DNA of 64,000 nt from LH-M37 sp032251315 (GCA_032251315.1 JAVVEE010000003.1:1-64000); one strand, 5' to 3'; positions 1 to 9,444 are shown, counted from the first letter of the stretch. Numbers and translations: made by a program. The notes: generated by a model from the letters alone, not told the origin.

Positions 1-1
1 C

Positions 2-175
2 ATCAAGAAGCGCCTCAATATCAAGGCAGATCTCTACACAATATTACAGATTTTGAGCCTCACACAATTCGAAAAAACTACTTTACTTCAATTACTTACT
101 GGAATTGAATCCACGAAAGGAAATGCCGATATACCTAACCAATTGAATCTATTTGATAATTTCCCCGGACAGTAG
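2..175 (+). mobile_element. 3' end of an IS4-family (DUF4372-type) transposase, cut by window edge
   Basis: An open frame runs from the left edge to a TAG at 173-175 and encodes 57 residues. They include IKKRLNIKADLYTILQILSL and end NQLNLFDNFPGQ. This resembles the C-terminal tail of IS4-family transposases with a DUF4372 N-terminal domain, where an IIKKRL helix is followed by LYTILQILS, FEK and NQLxLF motifs. The DDE catalytic core must lie to the left of the window, so whether the transposase is intact is unknown. The right end of the insertion sequence should fall shortly after the stop, but I could not place its inverted repeat. Identification is from remembered family sequence. Confidence 0.7.
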
Positions 176-432
176 TGATCCGCTGTATGGTTTGACAGTG
201 ATGTTTCTATATTCGTAAACAATTAACTTAATCTGCGCTGACTGCGCCTATTTCGGGCTTCCTGCGTTACGAATAACTTCCTGTAATTCGCCCTGCGGGC
301 CAGCCTGTGACTGTTCAAATTTTTCCATCCTTAGGTTCGTAAACGGCGCTTCCATACACCAATGCTCCAGAAAAATTTGTCTGCGGTGAATGCTTTTAGT
401 TTTAACTAATTATAGAATTATAAAAACAGATG
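176..432. other. Non-coding stretch between IS tail and GNAT-nitrilase gene
   Basis: No convincing gene. A short motif recurs as attcgtaaac (211-220) and gttcgtaaac (about 334-343). The sequence in between has the look of IS-flanking DNA. The last 40 bases are AT-rich. Confidence 0.4.
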
Positions 433-1989
433 TCAGCGCTCTTCTGATTTCATTCCGCTTCCCAGCCAGTTTAATTCAAACAGGTCATCGCGGCGGTCTC
501 TGGAGTTGGTGACTGAGCCTTCATGTCGCAGCTGGACCAGTTTGTCAAGATCAAGGTCAGCGATCAGCGCCATTTCAGTATTCGGCGTGCTTTCCGCCAT
601 GATCGCATCGTGAGGAAAGGCGAAGTCTGAGGGTGAATACACGGCTGATTGCGCATATTGAATATCTACATTTTCGACCTGGGGCAGGTTGCCTACACTG
701 CCGCCGATCGCAACATAACATTCGTTTTCGATGGCTCTTGCCTGTGCACAGCGTTGTACGCGCAGGAAACCATTTTTTGTATCCGTCCAGAAGGGGACGA
801 ACAGGATTTCCATTTCCTGTTTTGCCAGCAGTCGCGAAAGCTCGGGAAACTCGACATCGTAACAGATCAGTATGCCGATGCGCCCGGCATCGGTATCGAA
901 TACTTGCAGGCTATCGCCACCTTCTATGACCCAGTCTCGCCGTTCATGCGGGGTGATGTGGATTTTTGGCTGCACGTCTACGGTGCCATCACGCCGACAC
1001 AGGTATGCGTTGTTGTATAAATTATCACCGGACATGGCGGGCATGCTGCCGGCAATAATGTTGATGTTATAAGTCACTGCAAATTGCGATATCGATTCTA
1101 CGATGCGATCAGAGAAGGTAGCGAGAAAACGTATGGCATCGTACTGGTTGTGTTGATCGCCGATGCCCATCAGCGGCACATTAAAAAATTCAGGGAACAG
1201 GACAAAATCCGCCTTGTAGGCCGACATGGAATCGACAAAGTATTCCACCTGATTCAGCCATGTCTCAAATGAATCGGTAAGCCGCATCTGCCACTGCACG
1301 ATGCCGACACGCACGACTGTTTTTCGGATAGCATCTGCGGCACCGGTTTCTGGCTCATAGAGGATGTTGTTCCACTCAAGCAGGGTGGCATATCCCAGAG
1401 ACTTTTTGTCTTCCGGCATGTAGCCCTTCATTAAGCGTTTTACTTCAAAATCATTAGCCAGCTGGAAACTGAGAATAGGGTCGTGAATTTCCCTGCGGCG
1501 CACGGCTTCGATATAGTCGGCAGGTTCCATCTCTGCATGTTCGTGATAATTTATAATTCGCCCGCCCGCCAGTATGGCGCGCAGATTGAAGTTTCGGCAA
1601 AGCTCCTTGCGTGCGTCATACAATCTTCGGCCCAGCCGTAAGTCGCGATAATCCTTACTGACAAACATATCCATGCCATAAAGTGCATCGCCATTTTCAT
1701 CATGCTTGATGCGATCACGTCGACCAATCAGGTCGTCGTAGGTATGGGTGAGACTGAAGCGCTCATAACTGCACTTCACAGTGAGCGCTACTGCGACGAC
1801 TTTGCCGTTGTCTTCGATCACTATCTGGCCTTCGGGAAAATCCTTAATCAGTGCGAATAACGAACTTTGTGACCAGGCACCACCGATGTCAGCGTAAATT
1901 TCTTCCATTAATTTGGATACCTGCGGATAATCTTCTTTCTCAAGATTGCGGAGTTTAAGATGAAGATCTGACGGGTTTTTGCTGTTCAT
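433..1989 (-). CDS. GNAT acetyltransferase / carbon-nitrogen hydrolase fusion protein
   Basis: 518 aa with two domains. Residues ~12-210 resemble a GNAT N-acetyltransferase, including a YRDLRLGRRLYDARKEL stretch in the acetyl-CoA-binding position. Residues ~226-505 form a nitrilase-superfamily domain with all three catalytic elements visible: Glu267 (LFPEFFN), Lys342 (PKIHITPHE) and Cys376 (LICYDVEFPE). The nitrilase half should hydrolyse a non-peptide C-N bond (amide or carbamoyl). The substrate cannot be read from sequence. The same domain order is known in a family of bacterial bifunctional proteins. The start ATG at 1989 has no clear Shine-Dalgarno sequence, but the reading frame is conserved-looking from residue ~10. 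It stands alone, followed by 340 bases of repeat-rich DNA. Confidence 0.88.
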   Translation of the reverse strand: MNSKNPSDLHLKLRNLEKEDYPQVSKLMEEIYADIGGAWSQSSLFALIKDFPEGQIVIEDNGKVVAVALTVKCSYERFSLTHTYDDLIGRRDRIKHDENGDALYGMDMFVSKDYRDLRLGRRLYDARKELCRNFNLRAILAGGRIINYHEHAEMEPADYIEAVRRREIHDPILSFQLANDFEVKRLMKGYMPEDKKSLGYATLLEWNNILYEPETGAADAIRKTVVRVGIVQWQMRLTDSFETWLNQVEYFVDSMSAYKADFVLFPEFFNVPLMGIGDQHNQYDAIRFLATFSDRIVESISQFAVTYNINIIAGSMPAMSGDNLYNNAYLCRRDGTVDVQPKIHITPHERRDWVIEGGDSLQVFDTDAGRIGILICYDVEFPELSRLLAKQEMEILFVPFWTDTKNGFLRVQRCAQARAIENECYVAIGGSVGNLPQVENVDIQYAQSAVYSPSDFAFPHDAIMAESTPNTEMALIADLDLDKLVQLRHEGSVTNSRDRRDDLFELNWLGSGMKSEER

Positions 1990-2042
1990 GATGTTGTTTT
2001 ACAAATTAAAGGAAAAGGAGAAATCAAATTTTGAACCGTACT

Positions 2043-2253
2043 ATAACAAATAATGCAGTCAGCCATAAAACGGGGCTCTACTCACTGCTTCTCACATCTT
2101 CATGATTAGGGCACAATCAGCCCTGTAGGTCGGCAAGCCTTTGCCGACAAAATGCTGATAGCCGGAGTTCTGCTCGATTATTGCACTGCCAATCACCACG
2201 TCGGGAAGCCTTTCCCGACAAAACCATAACAAATAATGAAATCAGTCATAAAA
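2043..2253. repeat. Duplicated hairpin unit (two GTCGG-type hairpins flanked by a repeated 28-mer)
   Basis: A 28-base segment starting ATAACAAATAATG occurs at 2043-2070 and again at 2226-2253, matching at about 25 of 28 positions. Between them lie two hairpins with identical GCCT loops: GTCGGCAA/TTGCCGAC (2129-2148) and GTCGGGAA/TTCCCGAC (2200-2219). Each is followed by AAAA. The two hairpins differ by one base pair, changed on both arms, so the stem is preserved. They look like dispersed intergenic palindromes rather than genes. Confidence 0.75.
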
Positions 2254-2288
2254 GTGCTGCTGTAATTTGCTCACGGCTCTGAGGCATA

Positions 2289-2316
2289 GCGTGATGACGA
2301 ATACAGATCATCACGC
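2289..2316 (-). terminator. Hairpin just after the HIBADH-family gene, possible weak terminator
   Basis: A 9-bp perfect inverted repeat, GCGTGATGA (2289-2297) and TCATCACGC (2308-2316), lies 16 bases past the stop of the minus-strand reductase gene. There is no following T run on that strand, so factor-independent termination is uncertain. Confidence 0.4.
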
Positions 2317-2331
2317 GCCACCTGGACATAA

Positions 2332-3204
2332 CTATTTTTCCGGGCAGATCACCTGAAAAATCGAGGAATAATCCATCTGCTCCATACCGCATTCGACTGC
2401 CGTGCTTGTGATTCTTTCAATACCTTCCAGCGCATCTGTATTCAAACCAGCGGCCTGGGCATCATCGATAAATAGACGAATATCTTTTAAAAGATGCCGG
2501 GTCGAAAAGTTAGCGGTACCGAAGTCTCGCTCAATATACTTCTGCAACTTCTTGTCATAAGTTTTTGCATAAAGCGTACTTTCGCGCACGGTTTCCATAA
2601 ACAGTTCTTTATCAACACCGTTTTCGATGGCATAGCCCAGGCTTAGAGAAAATCCGGCAGTAAGTGATGCAATCAACTGATTCATGGATAGCTTGAGCGC
2701 AGCGGCTGAACCTGTTTCACCGATGTAGCGAGGAGCGCTGCCTAATACCTGTAATGTTGGCAGCACATCTTCAAATACCTCTTTTGCGCCACCAGCCATG
2801 ATGATCAGCGTGCCTGCTTTTGCTTCGGGAATACTTCCGAGCACCGGCGCTTCCAGATAGCGACCTCCGCAGGATGAGATTACCTCGCCTATTTCTCTGG
2901 ACTGGGAGGGAGATATCGTCGACATCTGCAGAATCGTTTTATCGTGCAGGTCTGCGGGTTTATCGCCCGGTTGATTCAGCTTGAGCAGGTGACTGATTGC
3001 CTCGGCATTACTGACCATCAAAATAATGGTGGGGGACAAACTGAGCAGTTCATCCAAGGTTGCACAGATGATGACGTCGCTTTTAGCCAGATCTTTTACA
3101 TGGTCCGGATTGCGATTAAAAACCCGAACCGTATACCCCTGTGCCAGATAGCGCTCTACAAATGCGTGACCCATCAGACCGATACCGATAATACCTATAT
3201 CCAC
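2332..3204 (-). CDS. NAD(P)-dependent oxidoreductase, 3-hydroxyisobutyrate dehydrogenase family
   Basis: 290 aa beta-hydroxyacid dehydrogenase. The N-terminal Rossmann fold starts with GIIGIGLMG (residues 4-12). An STISP substrate-loop motif lies at 96-100, and EAPVLGSIPEAKAGTL follows at 118-132. The catalytic lysine is Lys171 in AALKLSMNQ, with the partner Asn175 four residues on. The length is normal for the family, whose members oxidise 3-hydroxyisobutyrate, tartronate semialdehyde, glyoxylate/succinic semialdehyde and related compounds. The exact substrate is not predictable here. It lies 26 bases downstream of fabV on the same strand and may be co-transcribed with it. Confidence 0.85.
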   Translation of the reverse strand: MDIGIIGIGLMGHAFVERYLAQGYTVRVFNRNPDHVKDLAKSDVIICATLDELLSLSPTIILMVSNAEAISHLLKLNQPGDKPADLHDKTILQMSTISPSQSREIGEVISSCGGRYLEAPVLGSIPEAKAGTLIIMAGGAKEVFEDVLPTLQVLGSAPRYIGETGSAAALKLSMNQLIASLTAGFSLSLGYAIENGVDKELFMETVRESTLYAKTYDKKLQKYIERDFGTANFSTRHLLKDIRLFIDDAQAAGLNTDALEGIERITSTAVECGMEQMDYSSIFQVICPEK

Positions 3205-3230
3205 GCTTCACCTTTTGTTGAAAGTTATCT

Positions 3231-4427
3231 TTAAATAGACTCATGCTCAAACTCAACCAATGTATCCACATCGGCATCATAATCAATGCCTTCGATGCCA
3301 AAGCCGAACAGTTTCAGGAATTCATCTTTGTAGCCCTGATAATCGGTGAGTTCAAAAATGTTGTCATTGTTGACCTGGGGCCAGAGTGCTTTGACTTTGT
3401 TCTGTACGTCATCGCGCAGTTCCCAGTCATCCATCCGAATACGCCCGGCATCATCCAGGTCCGGACCGCCTTCTTTATATAACTGGGTACGGAACAGACG
3501 ATTGATCTGTTCGATGCAGCCTTCGTGGATATCCAGTTCTTTCATGACCTTGAAGCAGATGGCGATATACAGGGGCATGACCGGTATCGCCGCTGATGCT
3601 TGTGTGACCACGCTTTTCAGTACGGCGACATTGGCGCTGCCATTAATATCGGCAAGTGACTGGCGTAATGCAGCGGCGGCACGGTCCATGTCTTCTTTGG
3701 CTTTGCCTAGGGCACCGTGCCAGTAGATGGGCCAGGTAATATTGGTGCCGATATAGCTGTAGGATACTGTCTTGATGCCATCGGCCAGAACGCCGGCCTG
3801 TTTCAATGCGCTCATCCATAGTTCCCAGTCTTCACCACCCATTACGGTGACGGTGTCCTGTATTTCTGCTTCACTGGCAGGCTCAATTTCAGCGTCTATA
3901 AGGACATCCTTGCTGGTGTCGATGGCGGTGGCTTTGTAGGTGTCGCCGATGGGTTTTAATACGGAGCGAATGGTTTCTCCACTGTCAGGTAGTTTGCGCA
4001 CCGGCGAGGCCAGCGAGTAGACGACCAGATCGACCTGGCCCAGATCGGCCTTGATTATTTCGATGGCTTTGGCGCGCATTTCATTGGAGAAGGCGTCACC
4101 ATTGATGCTTTTGGCATAAAGACCTTCTGTGTGCGCGGCTTTTTCGAAAGCAGCCGAGTTATACCAGCCGGCAGAACCGGGTTTTTTATCGGTGGCAGGT
4201 TTTTCCAGAAACACGCCCAAGGTGGCTGCACCAGAACCAAAGGCGGCGGTGATGCGCGAGGCAAGACCATAGCCGGTTGAGGCGCCGATGACTAAAACTT
4301 TCTTCGGGCCGTTTGCCATTTCGCCATCGGCTTTTACCCGTGCTATCTGTCCCTTAACATTGGCTTCGCAGCCGGTAGGGTGCGTGGTGGTGCAAATAAA
4401 GCCGCGTGTTTTTGGTTTGATAATCAC
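3231..4427 (-). CDS. fabV: Enoyl-[acyl-carrier-protein] reductase FabV
   Basis: Catalyses the NADH-dependent last reduction of each fatty-acid elongation cycle in the cytoplasm. The FabV type is an alternative to FabI. The product has [20 protein letters not shown] at the N terminus, the nucleotide-binding loop [12 protein letters not shown] and the catalytic Tyr-X8-Lys motif. I start it at the GTG at 4427 (398 aa). Family members begin with the equivalent of xIIKPK, and with this start the catalytic pair becomes Tyr235 and Lys244, the family numbering. A GGAAA Shine-Dalgarno-like run lies about 8 bases upstream. An in-frame ATG at 4484 would add 19 residues that merely translate a 14-bp direct repeat. 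No fabI is seen in the window. Confidence 0.92.
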   Translation of the reverse strand: MIIKPKTRGFICTTTHPTGCEANVKGQIARVKADGEMANGPKKVLVIGASTGYGLASRITAAFGSGAATLGVFLEKPATDKKPGSAGWYNSAAFEKAAHTEGLYAKSINGDAFSNEMRAKAIEIIKADLGQVDLVVYSLASPVRKLPDSGETIRSVLKPIGDTYKATAIDTSKDVLIDAEIEPASEAEIQDTVTVMGGEDWELWMSALKQAGVLADGIKTVSYSYIGTNITWPIYWHGALGKAKEDMDRAAAALRQSLADINGSANVAVLKSVVTQASAAIPVMPLYIAICFKVMKELDIHEGCIEQINRLFRTQLYKEGGPDLDDAGRIRMDDWELRDDVQNKVKALWPQVNNDNIFELTDYQGYKDEFLKLFGFGIEGIDYDADVDTLVEFEHESI

Positions 4428-4446
4428 TTTATATATTTCCGCCGTA

Positions 4447-4476
4447 GTTAAATTGAGATTGGTTAAATTGAGAATT
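4447..4476 (-). promoter_or_regulatory. Tandem direct repeat in the fabV leader
   Basis: GTTAAATTGAGA occurs twice with 15-base spacing (4447 and 4462), immediately upstream of the preferred fabV start. On the coding strand it reads TCTCAATTTAAC twice. It could be a regulator-binding site or a simple duplication; no known operator was recognised. Confidence 0.35.
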
Positions 4477-4517
4477 GTTGTCATTTTAGCATGCCTTTAG
4501 CAGGCTAAAAAACGGCG

Positions 4518-5408
4518 CTATTCTATCTCCAGATTCTTGCAACTAGTAAACACTCTAGGCTGCTGTGTGACCGGATCGATAAAGCGCAGCTTTTTCGCCA
4601 GCAGCTGCAAGGGTCTGGCATAATCATCTGCGGTCTCCGGCTGTAATGTCGGATAGTAGCGATCGTGCAATAGGGGGTAGCCTATTGTTTGCATGTGCAG
4701 CCGCAGCTGGTGTGTCTTGCCGCTAATCGGTTTTAATTCGAAGAGTGCTTTGCCGGAATACTGCTTCAGACACCGAATCATCGAATGGCTATTTGCTTCA
4801 CCAGCATCAATCTTCATGAGAAACTGCGGCTCGGATTTGACGATGCGATTTCGTATTTCCCATGTTCTTCCCGTTAAATTTTCACTTCCATTTACTCTGC
4901 TGATGGCCTGATATGTTTTTTCTATTTTATGACTTTTGAACAGCTGATGATACAAATGGCGTGAGCCGGGGTTGATTGAAAACAACACCAGACCTGCCGT
5001 GGCTCTGTCCAGTCGATGCAAAGCCTGCAAGTTGTCATGCCGGGTTTTATCCCGCAGCCGGTTTTGCAGGCACTCGTTAATGTAAATCCCGCCTGGTGTT
5101 ACCGCCAGAAAATGCGGTTTATAGGCGACCAGAATATGTTCATCCTGAAACACTATTTCCTCATCAAAGGGTATGGCCGTTTCGCTTTCGACTTCGCGGT
5201 AATAATAAACCCGTTGTTGCGGCCGAAACGGTGATTCTGCAGTAATACATGAGCCATCGTGCCAATGCACTTTTCCGCCTGCGACACGCTGCCGCCATAC
5301 CTCGGCATTAATAGCCGGAAATTTAACAATAAGATACTCCAGCACACTGGCAACGCCGTGGTTGTTCCGGGGCAGGCTTAGCTTGGAAGGATATTTTGAA
5401 ATGCTCAT
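4518..5408 (-). CDS. RluA-family RNA pseudouridine synthase
   Basis: 296 aa. The RluA-family signature ALHRLDRATAGLVLF is present, with catalytic Asp134. An N-terminal S4-like portion (VWRQRVAGGKVHW, ~37-49) comes before the catalytic domain, and the C-terminal part carries GKTHQLRLHMQTIGYPLLHD, typical of the fold. The enzyme isomerises uridine to pseudouridine in rRNA or tRNA. The target site (RluA, RluC/D or TruC class) cannot be fixed from sequence alone. It lies 33 bases upstream of the fabV ATG on the same strand. Confidence 0.88.
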   Translation of the reverse strand: MSISKYPSKLSLPRNNHGVASVLEYLIVKFPAINAEVWRQRVAGGKVHWHDGSCITAESPFRPQQRVYYYREVESETAIPFDEEIVFQDEHILVAYKPHFLAVTPGGIYINECLQNRLRDKTRHDNLQALHRLDRATAGLVLFSINPGSRHLYHQLFKSHKIEKTYQAISRVNGSENLTGRTWEIRNRIVKSEPQFLMKIDAGEANSHSMIRCLKQYSGKALFELKPISGKTHQLRLHMQTIGYPLLHDRYYPTLQPETADDYARPLQLLAKKLRFIDPVTQQPRVFTSCKNLEIE

Positions 5409-5564
5409 TAAAATGGATGCTTCTTGCTTCTAAGCTTTTGTGAGAACAATGCTTATGTTGCTGGTGATATTGAGACAGTTTACTTAATGTACCTTTGATC
5501 GGTCTCCCCGCTTTTTAAACGTCTTAAATATTTCTCCTTCTATATCCTCCGCATTATTAATCGG

Positions 5565-6908
5565 CTATTTCCCTATACAGAAATCCGAAAAGATCCGCCC
5601 CAGTAGATCATCACTGCTGAATTCACCGGTGATACCAGCCAGCTGATTTTGCGCCAGGCTGAGTTCTTCGGCGACCAGTTCGCCATGTCTGTATTCTAAA
5701 TTCAATTCGGCACTGGTCAGGTTCTGTTCGGCGGCTTCGATGGCTTCCAGATGTCTTCGCCGGGCCATGTATTTTCCTTCCACGCGGGTTTCGAAACCCA
5801 TGCATTCTTTAAGATGCTGCTTCAATAAATCGATGCCTGCGCCAGTTTTTGCCGACAGATATATCTCTGTTATTTTTTCGCTCTTTTCTTTTACGCAGGC
5901 TGCGATGTTGTTTGTATCAATCTTGTTGCGTACAAAAGTGATGCCCAGCTTTGCGGAAAAATTCTTAATGACCTCCTTTTCTTCCTCGACTGAATCGCTG
6001 TCCATGACATAGAGCAGGCGATCGGCTTTTTCTATCTCTTTCAGGGCGCGGCGGATGCCTTCCTTTTCGACGATGTCTTCACTCTCGCGCAAGCCGGCGG
6101 TATCGATAATATGTAAGGGCAGGCCATCAATCTGAATGTGTTCGCGCAGGATGTCTCGGGTGGTGCCGGGGATGTTGGTGACGATGGCTGTGTCCTGCCC
6201 GGACAGCTGGTTAAGCAGGCTGGATTTTCCGGCATTAGGTTTGCCGGCGATGACCACGGTCATGCCTTCCTTCAGCAGGCGGCCCTGTTTTGCGCTGGCT
6301 TTAACCTGTTGCAGTTTTTCGGTGACGGTTTTGAGTTTGTTTTCAATGGCTTTATCGGCCAGAAAATCGATCTCTTCTTCAGGAAAATCCAAAGCGGCTT
6401 CGACGTGGATTCTCAGTTGCGTGAGCTGCTCGACCAGTGCATTTATCTCTTTGGAAAATTCGCCGTTCAGCGAATGCATGGCGGCACGGGCGGCTTCATG
6501 ACTTTCGGCGGCGATTAGGTCGGCAATGGCTTCGGCCTGAGCCAGGTCAATTTTGTCATTGAGAAAAGCACGCTCGCTGAATTCACCGGCTCTGGCCGGG
6601 CGGGCGCCGAGAGAGAGTACCCGCTTGAGCAGAATATCCAGAATGAAAGGCCCACCATGGGCCTGTAGCTCCAGCACATCTTCGCCGGTAAAGGAGTGGG
6701 GACCTTCGAAAAACAGGGCGATGCCGCTATCTATGGTCTGCTTTTCTGCATCGAGAAATGGCAGGTAGTGGGCGTAACGCGGGCTGATTTTTTTTGCCAG
6801 CAATTGACCGGCAATGTAGCGTGCCTGTTTACCCGAAACGCGTACGATGCCCACACCTCCCTGTCCGGGAGGGGTGGCGACTGCGGCGATGGTGTCTTGT
6901 TCCGCCAT
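5565..6908 (-). CDS. mnmE: tRNA uridine-5-carboxymethylaminomethyl(34) synthesis GTPase MnmE
   Basis: 447 aa, the usual length. With MnmG it modifies the wobble uridine of certain tRNAs, using 5,10-methylene-THF, FAD and GTP. Visible features are the N-terminal folate-binding domain ([20 protein letters not shown]), the G-domain P-loop [14 protein letters not shown], the G3 motif DTAGLRES, and the conserved C-terminal FCIGK whose Cys is needed for modification. The ATG at 6908 is preferred over an upstream GTG at 6917 because AGGTG sits 7 bases before it. It lies downstream of yidC in the standard rpmH-rnpA-yidD-yidC-mnmE order. mnmG is not in the window. Confidence 0.97.
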   Translation of the reverse strand: MAEQDTIAAVATPPGQGGVGIVRVSGKQARYIAGQLLAKKISPRYAHYLPFLDAEKQTIDSGIALFFEGPHSFTGEDVLELQAHGGPFILDILLKRVLSLGARPARAGEFSERAFLNDKIDLAQAEAIADLIAAESHEAARAAMHSLNGEFSKEINALVEQLTQLRIHVEAALDFPEEEIDFLADKAIENKLKTVTEKLQQVKASAKQGRLLKEGMTVVIAGKPNAGKSSLLNQLSGQDTAIVTNIPGTTRDILREHIQIDGLPLHIIDTAGLRESEDIVEKEGIRRALKEIEKADRLLYVMDSDSVEEEKEVIKNFSAKLGITFVRNKIDTNNIAACVKEKSEKITEIYLSAKTGAGIDLLKQHLKECMGFETRVEGKYMARRRHLEAIEAAEQNLTSAELNLEYRHGELVAEELSLAQNQLAGITGEFSSDDLLGRIFSDFCIGK

Positions 6909-6968
6909 GCTTATCACCTGTCGATTGAGCGACTGTCGAAATCGTTTATGCGTTTTCTCTTCCGGACT

Positions 6969-8615
6969 TTATTTCTCGTTCTCAATGCGTCGGGTGATGA
7001 CCCATTGCTGTGCAATCGACAGCAGGTTATTCACGACCCAGTACAGCACCAGCCCGGAGGGGAAGAAGGCGAACATGACGGTGAAGCCTATGGGCATAAA
7101 CTGGAAGATCTTTTGCTGCACCGGATCGACCGGTGCCGGGTTCAGTTTCTGCTGTACAAACATTGATATGCCCATCAACAATGGCAGGATGAAATAGGGA
7201 TCACGAGCTGACAGGTTGGTGAGCCATAACATGAACGGGGCCTGGCGCATTTCTACGCTTTCCAGCAGCACCCAGTAGAGTGAAATGAACACCGGTATCT
7301 GTACAAGGATAGGCAGACAGCCACCCATGGGGTTGATTTTTTCCCGCTTGTACATTTCCATCATGGCCTTGCTCATGGCCTGACGGTCATCCCCGAACTG
7401 CTCCTTCATCTGTTTCATGCGCGGGGCGACTTTGCGCATTTTCGCCATCGATTTGTAACTCATCGCTGACAACTTAAAGAACAGCGCCTTGACCGTAATA
7501 GTCAGGAAGATAATGGCCCAGCCCCAGTTACCGAATAGATTATGGTACTGATTAAGCAACCAGAAAAGCGGTTTGGCAATGATGGTAAGTATGCCGTAAT
7601 CAACGGTTAATTCCAGACCTGGCTGTACTTCCGCCAGCCTGTCCTGAAGTTTGGGACCGACGACAAGGCGACTGTTAAAACTGCTCTGCTCACCTGCTTG
7701 CAATCGTTTTGCCGATGAGCGCGTACCGAGTATATAGCGTCCGCTGTCGGGGTTATAACGGGAAAAATAGAGGTGCTTTTCGTCACTGTCCGTGATCCAG
7801 GCGATCAGGAAATAGTGCTGGATCATAGCCAGCCAGCCGTTCTCCAGTTCTCTGTTTAGATTCTTTTCCTGCATGTCGCCGAAATCAATTTTTTCATATT
7901 TGATTTCGTCGTTATATATGACGCCACCGGTATAGGTGTGTATAAACATGGACTCGTTTTCATCGGTTGGTTCGGTGCGGTACAGTTGCATGTACTGACT
8001 ACCGCTCCAGCCCTTCTCGCCGGCGGCAATGTCGTGATCGACATTAATGGTGTAATCGTTTCTGCGGAAGGTATAAACCTTGGTGACTCTTGTGCCGTCT
8101 TTGCCGGTCCAGTAGAGAGGGACTTTTATCTCATCGACACCTTCGGCCAGACGATAGCTGTCCTGCTCGGCGCTATAAACAGCATTATGGGTGGGAGCGG
8201 TATCTTTGTTGGCTGAAACCAGCCCGGACTGTGCGACATGAAAATTAGTTCTCGATTCTGTCAGAAGATCGACTTTTTCATCCTGCTTATCCGCATCAAC
8301 CGCATATTTTCTTAAGGTTGCCTTGCGCAAATCGCCGCCGCGGGTGCTGATTTCAACTTCTAACACATCCGTTATGATGCTAATAGTTTGACTGCTGCTC
8401 GCTGCCGCTGGTCTGTCCTCGACCTCTGCACCGGGAGCAACTGCACTAATGGGCGGTGGCACGTCGCTGTCCATTTCGCTGCTGCCGATTTGTTCGGTTC
8501 TTTCCGGTGATACGGTGACTTCGGGGCGGGGTGCATAATCATTTTGCCATTGCGCCCACAGTAAATAGACCAGGAATAATAGGGCGAAATATAGCAGGGT
8601 TCTTTGATTTTCCAT
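6969..8615 (-). CDS. yidC: Membrane protein insertase YidC
   Basis: 548 aa inner-membrane insertase acting alone or with SecYEG. The N terminus MENQRTLLYFALLFLVYLLW is the first membrane span. A large periplasmic P1 domain follows (~45-330). The five-helix 60KD_IMP core includes LFWLLNQYHNLFGNWGWAII, the MKQMKEQFGDDRQAMSKAM cytoplasmic hairpin and GGCLPILVQIPVFISLYWVL. The ATG at 8615 is chosen. A GTG one codon earlier (8618) would overlap the last base of the yidD stop. It is translationally close-coupled to yidD. Confidence 0.97.
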   Translation of the reverse strand: MENQRTLLYFALLFLVYLLWAQWQNDYAPRPEVTVSPERTEQIGSSEMDSDVPPPISAVAPGAEVEDRPAAASSSQTISIITDVLEVEISTRGGDLRKATLRKYAVDADKQDEKVDLLTESRTNFHVAQSGLVSANKDTAPTHNAVYSAEQDSYRLAEGVDEIKVPLYWTGKDGTRVTKVYTFRRNDYTINVDHDIAAGEKGWSGSQYMQLYRTEPTDENESMFIHTYTGGVIYNDEIKYEKIDFGDMQEKNLNRELENGWLAMIQHYFLIAWITDSDEKHLYFSRYNPDSGRYILGTRSSAKRLQAGEQSSFNSRLVVGPKLQDRLAEVQPGLELTVDYGILTIIAKPLFWLLNQYHNLFGNWGWAIIFLTITVKALFFKLSAMSYKSMAKMRKVAPRMKQMKEQFGDDRQAMSKAMMEMYKREKINPMGGCLPILVQIPVFISLYWVLLESVEMRQAPFMLWLTNLSARDPYFILPLLMGISMFVQQKLNPAPVDPVQQKIFQFMPIGFTVMFAFFPSGLVLYWVVNNLLSIAQQWVITRRIENEK

Positions 8616-8617
8616 CA

Positions 8618-8941
8618 CTAATGGCTTTCCGATGTTTTCCCGTTTTCAGGGTTGGAGTTTGTTGATTTGTGGTCTTCCGACTTGCACGCTGAAGATTTAC
8701 ACGTTGTAGACAGGCAATTAGAACTCTCACTGCCCGGAACCGGGTCATAGCCCCCTTCATAGCCGGGGTGACAGCGACCTATGCGACGGATTGCTAACCA
8801 GCTACCCCGAAAAATGCCCTGGCTACGCACGGCTTCTATTGCATAACTGGAACAGGTGGGCGTATAACGGCAGCCCGATGCAATAAAAGGACTCAGTGCA
8901 AGTTGATAGAAACGGATAAGGGCGATTAAGAGCTGGCGCAT
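8618..8941 (-). CDS. yidD: Membrane protein insertion efficiency factor YidD
   Basis: 107 aa. Starts MRQLLIALIRFYQLALSP and has the family core GCRYTPTCSSYAIEAV and GRCHPGYEGGYDPVP with the conserved cysteines. The ATG at 8941 lies inside the end of rnpA (16-base overlap), a standard arrangement. A longer GTG-started frame (from 8983) is less likely because the extra residues only mirror rnpA. The C-terminal ~30 residues are Ser/Lys/Asn-rich with two extra cysteines and look like a lineage-specific tail. It assists YidC-dependent membrane insertion. Confidence 0.93.
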   Translation of the reverse strand: MRQLLIALIRFYQLALSPFIASGCRYTPTCSSYAIEAVRSQGIFRGSWLAIRRIGRCHPGYEGGYDPVPGSESSNCLSTTCKSSACKSEDHKSTNSNPENGKTSESH

Positions 8942-9282
8942 TTTTTTTTCAAAATTACCCAATGCTTTTCGAGAGACTTCCACAACTGCTGATTGGTCGC
9001 TGTGGCCGCTTGCTTCCCGGCCAGTACGACGTAATCGGCATTGAAATTGTGTGGCGAGAGACGAAAGTTTTCACGAACCAGACGTTTAATTCGATTTCGA
9101 CCTACCGATAGTCTTACCCTGCGCTTTGAGATGGCCATTCCAAGTCTTGGACGGCCTAGTTCGTTAGGGCGGATAAGAACGGTAAAAAATTGGTCGCCTG
9201 CTCGCGTTGGCTTTTCAAAAACCCGATTGAAATCAGCGGCGTTCAGTAACCTGGCTTGCTTGGGTAGGCCTGCACTCGACAC
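8926..9282 (-). CDS. rnpA: Ribonuclease P protein component RnpA
   Basis: 118 aa basic protein that binds the RNase P RNA and helps remove 5' leaders from pre-tRNAs. The RNR motif is visible as KRRVRLSVGRNRIKRLVRE. LNAADFNRVFE near the N terminus is also typical. The start is GTG at 9282; no ATG fits between it and the rpmH stop. It lies 27 bases downstream of rpmH on the same transcript. Confidence 0.95.
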   Translation of the reverse strand: MSSAGLPKQARLLNAADFNRVFEKPTRAGDQFFTVLIRPNELGRPRLGMAISKRRVRLSVGRNRIKRLVRENFRLSPHNFNADYVVLAGKQAATATNQQLWKSLEKHWVILKKKCASS

Positions 9283-9309
9283 AATGGCTAAGTTTGAAAT
9301 CAGCCAGTT

Positions 9310-9444
9310 TTATACGGTTAGTTTGTGACGACCTTTCGCACGGCGTGCTTTCAATATTCTACGACCGCCAACAGTACGACTGCGCGCTCTAAAACCGTGT
9401 GTTCTTGCCCTTTTCAGAGTGCTGGGCTGGAATGTTCTTTTCAT
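9310..9444 (-). CDS. rpmH: 50S ribosomal protein L34
   Basis: 44 aa, translated by hand from the minus strand: [20 protein letters not shown] at the N terminus and [12 protein letters not shown] at the C terminus. This is the standard L34 sequence and length. It is the first gene of the rpmH-rnpA-yidD-yidC-mnmE run and is divergent from dnaA across the origin-proximal spacer. A near-consensus sigma-70 promoter lies about 40-70 bases upstream. Confidence 0.98.
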   Translation of the reverse strand: MKRTFQPSTLKRARTHGFRARSRTVGGRRILKARRAKGRHKLTV

